DNA of 64,000 bases, from the NCBI GenBank assembly GCA_023379935.1, contig JAMCPD010000009.1, positions 18,083-82,082 of the forward strand, written 5' to 3'. The stretch comes from Actinomycetota bacterium. GTDB lineage: Bacteria > Actinomycetota > Acidimicrobiia > Acidimicrobiales > JAMCPD01. Shown piece by piece: positions 42,840 through 50,984 of the stretch. The notes beneath the pieces are model-generated. The model searched no databases, had not been told where the DNA came from, and worked only from the letters and a program-made list of their open reading frames with translations. Each line of letters opens with the position of its first letter. Position 1 is the first letter of the stretch. The position numbers were made by a program, and so were the translations under genes.

Positions 42840-43079
42840 TCAAAGCTTAGATGCTATTAAATCAAATGCGCTGCCAACGGTCTCTATTCCGTCCAACTCA
42901 GACTCTTCTACGGTGATGTCGAATACCTCTTCCAAAGCCATTACCAACTCAACCAGGTCCAAGCTGTCCGCTTCTAAGTCATCTGCAAGGTGTGCTTCTT
43001 TAGTTATCTGCTCTTCTGGTACTCCCAGCACATCAGCGGCGCATACTCTGAACTTTTCAAAAGCAACGTCTTTATCCAT
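42840..43079 (-). CDS. acpP: Acyl carrier protein
   Basis: A 79-residue acidic four-helix carrier. The 4'-phosphopantetheine site is the Ser in LEADSLDLVELV; helix I has CAADVLGVPEEQI. Its stop TGA follows a CTT codon (42845-42840). The ATG has AAGGAG nine nt upstream and there is a separate promoter within the end of fabG. Between fabG and fabF in the fab operon. Confidence 0.97.
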   Translation of the reverse strand: MDKDVAFEKFRVCAADVLGVPEEQITKEAHLADDLEADSLDLVELVMALEEVFDITVEESELDGIETVGSAFDLIASKL

Positions 43080-43206
43080 ATTTTATCTCCTTTTTACTGT
43101 TTACTATTTTTGCCATTCTTATCTGTTTTTTACTACTCAATTGATCTGATTTGCAACTTGTCACCGAACTGTCCGAGTGACCAAGTCGGCGGCATGTCAA
43201 AACTCT

Positions 43207-43234
43207 ATTATAAGGCCGTTACGGCGGAATTCAA
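43207..43234 (-). promoter_or_regulatory. acpP promoter with internal palindrome
   Basis: On the minus strand, TTGAAT (43234-43229, across the fabG stop) and TATAAT (43212-43207) are 16 bp apart. The palindrome GCCGT-T-ACGGC (43215-43225) lies in the spacer and may be an operator. Leader of about 120 nt to acpP. Confidence 0.6.
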
Positions 43235-43992
43235 AGTCCCATAGACATTCCTCCGTCAACGGCTAATACTACTCCCGTTATATATGAGGCGTCTTTTGAA
43301 GCGAGAAAATGCACTGCGCTTGCCACCTCTTGTGGCGTTCCGAGACGCTTCAGCGGAATTGACCCGGCCAGCTCGTCTATGCGCTTTTGCCCGACATCGG
43401 CTAACATTGTCGTATCGATAGGTCCGGGCGCCACTACGTTTACAGTGACATTTCTTGAAGCAAACTCCCTGGCCAAAGAGCGGGCTAATCCCATTAAACC
43501 GGCCTTAGATGCAGCGTAGTTGGCTTGTCCGGCTGATCCCATAAAACCCGCAACAGAGGATATGAATATCATGCGCCCTTGATGTGTTTTGATCATATGG
43601 CGACAAATCAGCTTTGCTGTGCGCCAAGTAGCAGTTAGGTTGCAGTCCAACACCTCATTCCAGTCTTGATCGCTCATCTTCATCAACAGTGTATCTTTAG
43701 CAATACCGGCATTTGCCACAAAAACCTCAACTCCTCCCAAAGTTTCCTCTATGGCGCGATGAGCTTTCTCTAACTCTTCAGGTACCGTAACATTGCATCG
43801 CAAGTCCATCAACGCATCTCCAAACTCCTCTTTCAGTTCGTGTAGTTTAGCAGTTGGTGAACTGCTATAAGTCAGCGCTACCTTGTCACCGCTTTCTAAG
43901 AAACGCTTTACACATTCCAGTCCTATACCCCGTGAGCCGCCTGTGACAAGTACAGTCCTTCGGTTGGACGTGTGAATCGCGGGATTGCTCAT
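43231..43992 (-). CDS. fabG: 3-oxoacyl-ACP reductase
   Basis: SDR-family NADPH-dependent ketoreductase of about 253 residues. Cofactor loop TGGSRGIGLECVKRF, NAGIAKDTLLMKM, catalytic Ser-Tyr-Lys in FISSVAGFMGS and YAASKAGLMGLARSLA, and the C-terminal YITGVVLAVDGGMSMGL. I start at ATG 43992, which overlaps the fabH stop (ATGA); the GTG-type longer start is not needed. Confidence 0.95.
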   Translation of the reverse strand: MSNPAIHTSNRRTVLVTGGSRGIGLECVKRFLESGDKVALTYSSSPTAKLHELKEEFGDALMDLRCNVTVPEELEKAHRAIEETLGGVEVFVANAGIAKDTLLMKMSDQDWNEVLDCNLTATWRTAKLICRHMIKTHQGRMIFISSVAGFMGSAGQANYAASKAGLMGLARSLAREFASRNVTVNVVAPGPIDTTMLADVGQKRIDELAGSIPLKRLGTPQEVASAVHFLASKDASYITGVVLAVDGGMSMGL

Positions 43993-44972
43993 TTTCCCAC
44001 ATTCCATTTAATAACAGCACTGGCCCAGGTCATTCCGGCCCCAAAGCCGGCCAATAGGATGTTGTCTCCTTTGTTTATCCTTCCCGATGATGCGGCTTTT
44101 GCCATGGCGAGCGGTATCGAAGCGGAAGAGGTGTTGCCGGTATAGTCGATGTTGGACACCGTACGTTCTTCGGGTATCCCCAAACGAGAAGACACAGCTT
44201 CTATGATACGTGAATTAGCCTGGTGTGGGATAAAAAGAGCAATATCGGCGGATGTCAGCTTTGCCCTTTTTAATGTGGTAAGTATTGATGAGACGGTAGC
44301 TCTCACCGCTTTGCGGAACACCTCTTGGCCTTCCATTTGCATATATCCTCCATGATTGCAGTATAGAAGATCCAAAGCTGAACCATCCACACCGGCATCC
44401 CATCCGAGCAGCATTTTGTCGTTTGTGGCATCAAAAGTTTCAGGTTTTGAGTCGGTCGATGTGTCGTTGTCGCCAAATGGTATGTTTTCCAAAACAACAG
44501 CCCCTGCGCCGTCACCAAAAAGTACTGCCGTTGTACGATCTTGCATGTCAGTTACCCTACTTAGTGTATCCGCTCCTATGATAAGTATTTTTTTTATACC
44601 CCCCACAAGCATGGAATGTGCCACTACGATGGCGTATACGAAGCCGGAACAGGCACCATTCAAGTCAAAGGCTCCGCAGCTTAGGCCTAAATTGTACTGC
44701 ACCGCACAAGATGTGGCCGGCATTACCCTATCCGGTGTGGTGGTAGCCAAAATTATGAGATCTATCTGTTCCGGGTCTAGGTTGCTGTTAAAGAGAGCTT
44801 CCTTGCCGGCTTGTGTTGCCAACGCTTCTGTGGTTCCGCCCCAGTGCCGTCGGTGAATTCCTGTTCGTTCCTTTATCCAGGTATCAGAGGTATCCAGAAA
44901 TGTTTCGAGCTCAATATTGGTAACCATACGCTCACCCAATGCGGTTCCAAATCCTGTTATATGGATACTCAT
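43989..44972 (-). CDS. fabH: 3-oxoacyl-ACP synthase III
   Basis: Initiating condensing enzyme, about 327 residues from ATG 44972 (MSIHITGFGTALGE), which lies 2 nt after the fabD stop; the longer start would overlap fabD. Catalytic Cys in DLNGACSGFVYA, His in FIPHQANSRIIEAVS and Asn in NIDYTGNTSSASIPLA. An extra acidic loop (FGDNDTSTDSKPETFDATND) is inserted near residue 190. Confidence 0.94.
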   Translation of the reverse strand: MSIHITGFGTALGERMVTNIELETFLDTSDTWIKERTGIHRRHWGGTTEALATQAGKEALFNSNLDPEQIDLIILATTTPDRVMPATSCAVQYNLGLSCGAFDLNGACSGFVYAIVVAHSMLVGGIKKILIIGADTLSRVTDMQDRTTAVLFGDGAGAVVLENIPFGDNDTSTDSKPETFDATNDKMLLGWDAGVDGSALDLLYCNHGGYMQMEGQEVFRKAVRATVSSILTTLKRAKLTSADIALFIPHQANSRIIEAVSSRLGIPEERTVSNIDYTGNTSSASIPLAMAKAASSGRINKGDNILLAGFGAGMTWASAVIKWNVGK

Positions 44973-44974
44973 TT

Positions 44975-46234
44975 TTATACCGAACCTGAGATTTTTGGCC
45001 GCGACTCTGGCACTTTTTTTGTGCGTAACCACGCCACTGGTTGTCCCTGAGTTACCCGTTCACCGGGTAACACCAAAATATCTACGAGCATTCCCTCAAA
45101 GGATGAGCGTATCTCCAGCTTACCTGCCGTACTCTCTGTTGTGCCTATTAAATCCCCCACCTGTATATCTGTAGGTAAGTGGGTGGTTTTCAAACCTTCT
45201 TCAACTTCTTCTGTCGGATAGAACACTCCCGCGGACGGACTTACAATTAAGCGCTCATAGATATATGTGTGCTCGCCGGCATGGCGGGCGGCTGCTTTTG
45301 TCCATGACTGCGCTGTTTTGGTTGCTAGAATATTGACCAGTTCATCCAGGCTGTCTGGGCCGTTGATTGATACTGTTTTTGCAGCCGGTATGGTTCGTTT
45401 ACACAGTCCGCTCAATACTTCACCCGGACCTATCTCGACAAAAATACGAGACCCGTACTCCCACATCGTGTGCAGACTTTGATGCCATCTGACAGGACTG
45501 CAAAGTTGTGAACTTAATAAATTAGGCCAGATGGATGGGTCCTGGTGGATCCTTGCGTCTATGTTTGCCACCACCGGGACTTCAGGCACACTAAAGGATA
45601 CTTCAGAAAGTGCCTTTTTCAGTCGTTGACGCGCGGGTATCATAAAAGGAGTATGGAATCCCCCTTTAACCTGCATAGGTAAGGCCTTTTTAGCCCCTGA
45701 TGCTTTTGCAATCTCTATTGCTTTATCTACGGCCCGGGGATCCCCGGCTATTACGATCTGGTTCGGAGAGTTGTAGTTGGCAACCCATACATCTCCTTCC
45801 GCTCGGCAACAGCTTGCCTCAGCATCGTCATCACCGATACCTATAAGGGCCATCATCTTTCCTTCTCTTTTGTCAACAGCATCTTTCATGGCTTGCGCTC
45901 TTTCACACACCAGCTTGGTGCCTTCTTCTATGCTCAGTGCGCCTGTTGCAATTAAGGCAGTATATTCGCCAAGACTGTGGCCTGCGGAAATGGTCGGGCT
46001 TATGCCCAACCGTTCTACCGCATCTAATGCCACCATGCTCACGACAACCGTAGCAATTTGAGTGTTGGCGGTATCGGCCAGTTCTTCTGTATCCGCCTTT
46101 ATCAACAGGTGCTGGAGGTCTCTCCCAAGTATCTCTGAACACTCCTCTACCAGCTCCCATGACGGGTGGTTACGCCAAGGCTTACCCATGCCTTGGGTTT
46201 GTGAACCTTGTCCGGGGAAGGTGAATGCTAACAA
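44975..46234 (-). CDS. fabD: Malonyl-CoA:ACP transacylase with C-terminal lipoyl/biotinyl-like domain
   Basis: Residues 1 to about 300 are a complete FabD: FTFPGQGSQTQGMG, the nucleophile in SAGHSLGEYTAL, the catalytic His in GGFHTPFM. Instead of ending near 310, it continues to 419. From about residue 318 the extra part reads like a hammerhead barrel (TDIQVGDLIGTTES, LEIRSSFEGMLVDILVLPGE, VTQGQPVAWLR). The modifiable Lys of lipoyl (DK) or biotinyl (MKM) domains is replaced (ESTAGKLEI), so it may be a structural or binding domain. It starts at TTG 46234, giving the family start LAFTFPGQG. First gene of the fab operon. Confidence 0.9.
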   Translation of the reverse strand: MLAFTFPGQGSQTQGMGKPWRNHPSWELVEECSEILGRDLQHLLIKADTEELADTANTQIATVVVSMVALDAVERLGISPTISAGHSLGEYTALIATGALSIEEGTKLVCERAQAMKDAVDKREGKMMALIGIGDDDAEASCCRAEGDVWVANYNSPNQIVIAGDPRAVDKAIEIAKASGAKKALPMQVKGGFHTPFMIPARQRLKKALSEVSFSVPEVPVVANIDARIHQDPSIWPNLLSSQLCSPVRWHQSLHTMWEYGSRIFVEIGPGEVLSGLCKRTIPAAKTVSINGPDSLDELVNILATKTAQSWTKAAARHAGEHTYIYERLIVSPSAGVFYPTEEVEEGLKTTHLPTDIQVGDLIGTTESTAGKLEIRSSFEGMLVDILVLPGERVTQGQPVAWLRTKKVPESRPKISGSV

Positions 46235-46279
46235 CTTATAAGCTATGACTTACCCAAGAGGTGAAAGGTTACATGCGAG

Positions 46280-46302
46280 ATATTTGGATATTCTTCAAAT
46301 AT
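46280..46302. promoter_or_regulatory. Inverted repeat upstream of fabD
   Basis: ATATTTG (46280-46286) and CAAATAT (46296-46302) with 9-bp spacer, roughly 45-68 bp before fabD in the 110-bp gap after the fusion gene. Candidate operator of the fab operon; CTTATAAG (46235-46242), directly before the start, is also self-complementary. Confidence 0.4.
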
Positions 46303-46344
46303 TCGAGCATTACCGGACTGGAAAGTCTTGATTATTAATAAATA

Positions 46345-49300
46345 TCACCTCAGTAAGCTGCGTATCTCTTCAGTTTTACTCTTGCACATCTGTTCGTCCG
46401 CCGCTTCCAAGTTTAGTCGCAGTAAAGGTTCGGTATTGGATGGGCGTAAGTTAAACCACCAGTTTTCCAGTTCCACGGTTAGTCCATCTGTGAACCCGAG
46501 TTTAGCTGTCGGTATTTTTTGAAAATACGCCGCTACCCTTTCAATAACCGCCTGAGGGTCGGGTACCTTCGTATTTATTTCTCCCGAGGCCGCGTATTTT
46601 TGGAAAGGCTTGCACAGCTCAGACAGGGGAACTTGAGCGTTGGAGAGTACTTCCAATACGATTAGCGCTGCTATCAATCCAGAATCGGCTCTGTAGTTAT
46701 CGCGGAAGTAGTAATGCCCGGAATGTTCACCACCAAATACCGCAGATGTTTTAGCCATTACCGCTTTAATGAAGGAGTGTCCCACCCTTGTACGGATGGC
46801 CGTACCACCGTAGTGCTCAATGGTTTCAGGGACTACTTTTGAACAAATCAAGTTGTACAAAATAGTAGAACCGGGGTGCTTTTCCAGCATAGCTTTGGCT
46901 ACCAGTGCCGTTGTTGTAGATCCTGAGATTGGCTGTGCTTTTTCATCAACCAGGAATACCCTGTCCGCATCTCCGTCAAAAGCCAACCCTATATCGGCTT
47001 TGTCTTCCAGTACAGCTTTTTTCAGATCAACCAAGTTCTCGGGTTGTATAGGGTCAGCCGGGTGGTTGGGGAATGTTCCGTCAAGTTCGGGATAGAGTAT
47101 ACTAAGCTGAAATGGTAGTTTTTCAAATATTTTTGGCACTACCAGCCCACCCATTCCATTTGCCACGTCAGCTACGACCTTTAGAGGTTTTAGGGCGGAG
47201 ATGTCCACGAAAGAGCGAACGTGATCGGCAAACGCTTCCAACAGGTATACATGTTCAAGTTGGCTTTCTTCAGGTACGTGAAGGTTTGAAGTTTGAGGGG
47301 CAACCTCTTTGGCAAACTGTTTTATCTGTGCTAACCCGCTGTCTTCTCCTACCGGTCGAGCACCGGACAGACACAACTTTATTCCGTTGTATGCCGCAGG
47401 ATTGTGTGAGGCTGTGAACATGGCGCCTCCGACATTGAGCTTTCCTGATGCAAAGTACATCATGTCAGTTGAAGAAAGCCCCATATCTATCACCTTTACA
47501 CCTTCTAACATTGCTCCACCGGCAAAAGCACGGCTTAACCATACTCCCGATGAGCGCATATCGCGGGCCATAAGTATCTTCGGCCGTGAGGATTGAGATG
47601 CCCCCTTATCCCTTGCGCCTATAAACCTGGCAAAAGCTCTGCCTATTGCCCAAGCGGTAACATCATCCAGTTGGCTGTCTACAGTTCCCCTGATATCATA
47701 AGCTTTGAATACAGCATCAAAGTTATCCGGCCCGCCCGTCTCTGCACTAGAGCGGCTAGCTGGAGGCGGACCTGCCGACGGTTCTCCGGGTCCTTTGCGA
47801 TCCTTTCTGCGGTTTTGGACCGGTGGCAACATAAGCGGCTTTCTAAAAGCCATCAACGCAACAGCGATCAGCCCAAGCAAGGTAATCAACCATCCCACTA
47901 TGTCCAGCGGTGTAGTGGCGTAAACCAAAGTGACATTGTGGCTTTTTGGGATGACCACCATAAAGTTGGGCGCCACTCTCCAAGGGCCGAGTGCACCTTT
48001 TGCCTGCCAGTTGGGAAAGTAGGAGACCTTGATCAGCACAGGAGTACCGGTATTAGCGACAGTAAAGCTCAGTGATTCATTGCGTATCGATATGTTGGAA
48101 ACCTTTGCCCGTGCAACTGGACGGGGGGTGGGATACAGATCAGAAGATGTAACGCGTTGGAAGTTTTTAGGTCCGCCGTCTGTTATGGGCACAGGCCAGC
48201 GGCTGGGGTTGTCATACCATGATAAAGCAGTTGTCATCCACTCGGAGGGGTCGGCGGCGAGTCCTTTTACGACAACAGGCTGATTGGCAAGAGACGAAAC
48301 CCTCTTTGAGTTGTGAACCAGATATATGTCCCATGTGACCTGATTCAATACGGCGGAACTTCCTACCGTTACCGCTGATACCGGCCACGGCCCGCTTGTT
48401 GCTATCAAGCTCAGGTTCGGGTCGTTTTGAGCTATACTTACCACCTCGGGAGAAAAGGCCATGAAATAGCGTATTCCCATCATCTGTAGGTGCTGAACTC
48501 CCAGTGGCACATCCAAAGAACTGTAAGGCAGCCCAACCATGGGATCGGACGGCTCGGCGGAAAGTTCAGCCTGGTTGATGAAGTGATACGGGGTAGTGGC
48601 TGATGATTCAAAAAGCAGTCCCGAATTGGTATCTATGCAACCATGTGTCCAGTAGGGGAGAAGCATCAAAGCCATTGGAGTACCGAACTGGTTCAATAGG
48701 GTGGAGTTGTACTCATACATGGTTTCGCCGCAGCCGTAACGATGCGATAGGCGTTCCATGGTTGTAATCAGCCCATGGTACTGCGGCCAAGCAGGCTTGG
48801 ACTGGTATCCCGAGTAGTTCCATACAATCCATGACGGTATATAGCTTCTTGTGATTAATGGCGGTTTGGCGGTAGAGGCGGCAAACTGTGTGGATGTGGA
48901 TGTAGTGTAAAACGGCAACCAGGAAGCGCCAATTAAGGTTACCAACAACAAGAATATGACAACACCAAAGTAGACAAGTGAACCTAGCGGGCTCAATACC
49001 TTAGAAACCGCTTCTCTGACACGTTCTTGGCGACGGATAAGCCAAAGAGCAATTCCCACCAGGTCTACTACTTCCGCTATGAACAAACCAACCAGAAAGT
49101 AGATGCACATAGTCCAAAACGGCAGTACTCTTGGGTTGTAAAGTCTTCCCTCTGGGATGGTTACAAACGCCAGAGCTGAAATTCCTGCCATTATCCCTAA
49201 AAAGATTCCTATCTTATGACGGCGTATGATGGATATGACAAACGCTATCGAAGCCAGTATGAACGCCCATCGTTGGGATGACGGGAACAGATAGTGTACG

Positions 49301-50115
49301 TAGGTGGTTATATTGGTCCACCCCATGTTGGTTGCGTAAGGGAGCCTGAAGTAAAAAGGTATTACCCAAAATCCTATTAAAGCCAGTGAGCTAAGCGCTG
49401 TAGTAACAGCCCACCAGAACTGTTTCAATATCCGTTTCGGTGTAAGCCAGTTTATTTCCATCAGTATGAGGACAACAGCTCCCACGCCGGCAAAAAAAGC
49501 AGGGACCATGTGACTTAGGGCAGAAGCGGCGAGTAATATAGCTGCGAGTGAGCGGTGTTTACCGCTTTTTACCCCTTTTACTAAAAGCCCCAAGAAAATC
49601 AGCGCGAAACAGAGGCTAATCTCGTAGTCGTACTCACCGGCTAAAGTTGATGGGATGTTGCCCCCGTAGATTGAAAAGGCGGTATCAAACAGTAAAAGCA
49701 GGCTTGACACTGCCAGGCAAGCGGGAGCAGGGTTTTTCAATCCCGCCAACTTCCCAAAAGCCCAGGCGGATACCGGCAGCGCTAAAATGCCCAAAGCTGT
49801 TACAAGCTTAAAGGCCAGGTTGTAGTTGACAAATATATTGAAAAATGCGGTTATTAAACTGGGTAAGGGAAAATAGAAGGTAGAAGACGGAAAACCATTG
49901 AACCATTGTGGGTTCCACCCCGTTATGGCAAAATGGGGGAGCAGGTGGTGGATAAGAAAATACGGTAATGCTACGTGAGCTCCGGTATCTCCACCCGTAA
50001 GAGTAGTGGAGCCATTAAAGAGCAGGTTTGGGTGCATTACCCATATAAGAAAAGCAGTCGCGCCGGCAACTACCAACAGTTCGATCCAAGCGGATAAAGA
50101 AGATACCTTTTTCAA
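46345..50115 (-). CDS. Fusion: polytopic membrane domain plus phosphomannomutase/phosphoglucomutase
   Basis: One uninterrupted 1256-residue frame. Residues 1 to about 765 are a membrane protein with around a dozen hydrophobic segments resembling the PTPS-related/GT-C-like family (LTGGDTGAHVALPYFLIHHL, STLAGEYDYEISLCFAL, ALSHMVPAFF) and a large exposed domain. A Pro/Ser/Arg linker (about 768-795) leads into a complete PMM/PGM from residue 797: DIRG start, phosphoserine loop TASHNP (901-906), metal loop DGDADR (1047-1052), sugar loop GEHSGH (1129-1134), phosphate loop RPSNTEP (1224-1230). All four active-site loops are intact. It starts at TTG, overlapping the CPBP stop by 4 nt. It likely couples sugar-1-phosphate supply to envelope glycan synthesis or export. 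Confidence 0.88.
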   Translation of the reverse strand: MKKVSSLSAWIELLVVAGATAFLIWVMHPNLLFNGSTTLTGGDTGAHVALPYFLIHHLLPHFAITGWNPQWFNGFPSSTFYFPLPSLITAFFNIFVNYNLAFKLVTALGILALPVSAWAFGKLAGLKNPAPACLAVSSLLLLFDTAFSIYGGNIPSTLAGEYDYEISLCFALIFLGLLVKGVKSGKHRSLAAILLAASALSHMVPAFFAGVGAVVLILMEINWLTPKRILKQFWWAVTTALSSLALIGFWVIPFYFRLPYATNMGWTNITTYVHYLFPSSQRWAFILASIAFVISIIRRHKIGIFLGIMAGISALAFVTIPEGRLYNPRVLPFWTMCIYFLVGLFIAEVVDLVGIALWLIRRQERVREAVSKVLSPLGSLVYFGVVIFLLLVTLIGASWLPFYTTSTSTQFAASTAKPPLITRSYIPSWIVWNYSGYQSKPAWPQYHGLITTMERLSHRYGCGETMYEYNSTLLNQFGTPMALMLLPYWTHGCIDTNSGLLFESSATTPYHFINQAELSAEPSDPMVGLPYSSLDVPLGVQHLQMMGIRYFMAFSPEVVSIAQNDPNLSLIATSGPWPVSAVTVGSSAVLNQVTWDIYLVHNSKRVSSLANQPVVVKGLAADPSEWMTTALSWYDNPSRWPVPITDGGPKNFQRVTSSDLYPTPRPVARAKVSNISIRNESLSFTVANTGTPVLIKVSYFPNWQAKGALGPWRVAPNFMVVIPKSHNVTLVYATTPLDIVGWLITLLGLIAVALMAFRKPLMLPPVQNRRKDRKGPGEPSAGPPPASRSSAETGGPDNFDAVFKAYDIRGTVDSQLDDVTAWAIGRAFARFIGARDKGASQSSRPKILMARDMRSSGVWLSRAFAGGAMLEGVKVIDMGLSSTDMMYFASGKLNVGGAMFTASHNPAAYNGIKLCLSGARPVGEDSGLAQIKQFAKEVAPQTSNLHVPEESQLEHVYLLEAFADHVRSFVDISALKPLKVVADVANGMGGLVVPKIFEKLPFQLSILYPELDGTFPNHPADPIQPENLVDLKKAVLEDKADIGLAFDGDADRVFLVDEKAQPISGSTTTALVAKAMLEKHPGSTILYNLICSKVVPETIEHYGGTAIRTRVGHSFIKAVMAKTSAVFGGEHSGHYYFRDNYRADSGLIAALIVLEVLSNAQVPLSELCKPFQKYAASGEINTKVPDPQAVIERVAAYFQKIPTAKLGFTDGLTVELENWWFNLRPSNTEPLLRLNLEAADEQMCKSKTEEIRSLLR

Positions 50116-50936
50116 TGTATTACCCCCGCTCTTATCATAAAGACAAATGCGGTAGCGTTGAAACTGGCGTGCGCTATTATGCCGGGACCCAACCTGGAGG
50201 TTTTATAAGCCAATACTGCCAGTATTATTCCAAAAGCTATCAGTCCAAGAGCCTGCAAAGGTTCTCCATGAGCCAGTCCGAATATCACGCTTGACAATAT
50301 TACCGCTATTATGAGAGATAGCTTGTTAGCCCCATAATGGTTATCTCGGAGCGGTCTGTTTAGCCAGGAGTTAACTGCTTTTCTAAGTCCCCTAAACAGT
50401 AAACCTCTGAAAAACAACTCCTCCACTATCGGAGCTCCCACAACCGTTAAGATTGCGAGCAGGATCAGAGAAGCACCTTGTGTATTAGCCGTAAGCTGGC
50501 GAGCGGGTTTGGAGAAGTTTTGACTGAAGTTATGCACAAAAGGTGCAATCGGTATGTATAAAATAGGGACCAGAACAAGTTGTGAGGCGATACCTATCAA
50601 TATGCCTATAGGTATGTCTGTTGCGGGTTTGATCTCAAGGCCAAAATCCTTGATAAAATGTCCGTTGCCCGTAGTCTTACTTGCGAATATACATGCACCT
50701 ATCAGTCCAACCCATAATCCGAATAAGCTGGCTACTACTAAAATAACCGGATCGCCATGTGCAGCGTGGGTTAATTTTGGAAAAATTACAGATAAAATTA
50801 ATATCAACGATTCGCCTATTGCCATTCCGATAAGTAGCCCTATCAGTGCTATCCAAACCCAACCGGTATTAGCTCCCCGATTTTCATCACCGTTGTTTGA
50901 GTTTATGTTGTCTATATTAATTATGTTGCTGTCCAT
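50112..50936 (-). CDS. CPBP-family intramembrane metalloprotease
   Basis: A 274-residue membrane protein with the CAAX-protease/bacteriocin-processing signature: EELFFRGLLFRGL (motif 1), FGLAHGEPLQALGL (motif 2) and HASFNATAFVF (motif 3), giving the Glu/His metal site. The N-terminus is Asn/Asp-rich (NIINIDNINSNN). Substrate unknown. Divergent from ftsH by 48 bp and translationally coupled to the membrane-PMM fusion gene. Confidence 0.87.
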   Translation of the reverse strand: MDSNIINIDNINSNNGDENRGANTGWVWIALIGLLIGMAIGESLILILSVIFPKLTHAAHGDPVILVVASLFGLWVGLIGACIFASKTTGNGHFIKDFGLEIKPATDIPIGILIGIASQLVLVPILYIPIAPFVHNFSQNFSKPARQLTANTQGASLILLAILTVVGAPIVEELFFRGLLFRGLRKAVNSWLNRPLRDNHYGANKLSLIIAVILSSVIFGLAHGEPLQALGLIAFGIILAVLAYKTSRLGPGIIAHASFNATAFVFMIRAGVIH

Positions 50937-50950
50937 ATTGCCTATGTAAT

Positions 50951-50964
50951 GTATTTATAAATAC
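50951..50964. promoter_or_regulatory. Perfect 14-bp palindrome between CPBP and ftsH
   Basis: GTATTTATAAATAC is fully self-complementary and centred in the 48-bp gap between the divergent starts. TATAGT (50970-50975) at -15 to -10 from the ftsH GTG would be its -10 box. Candidate common operator. Confidence 0.6.
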
Positions 50965-50984
50965 GATAGTATAGTTTTAAAGTA

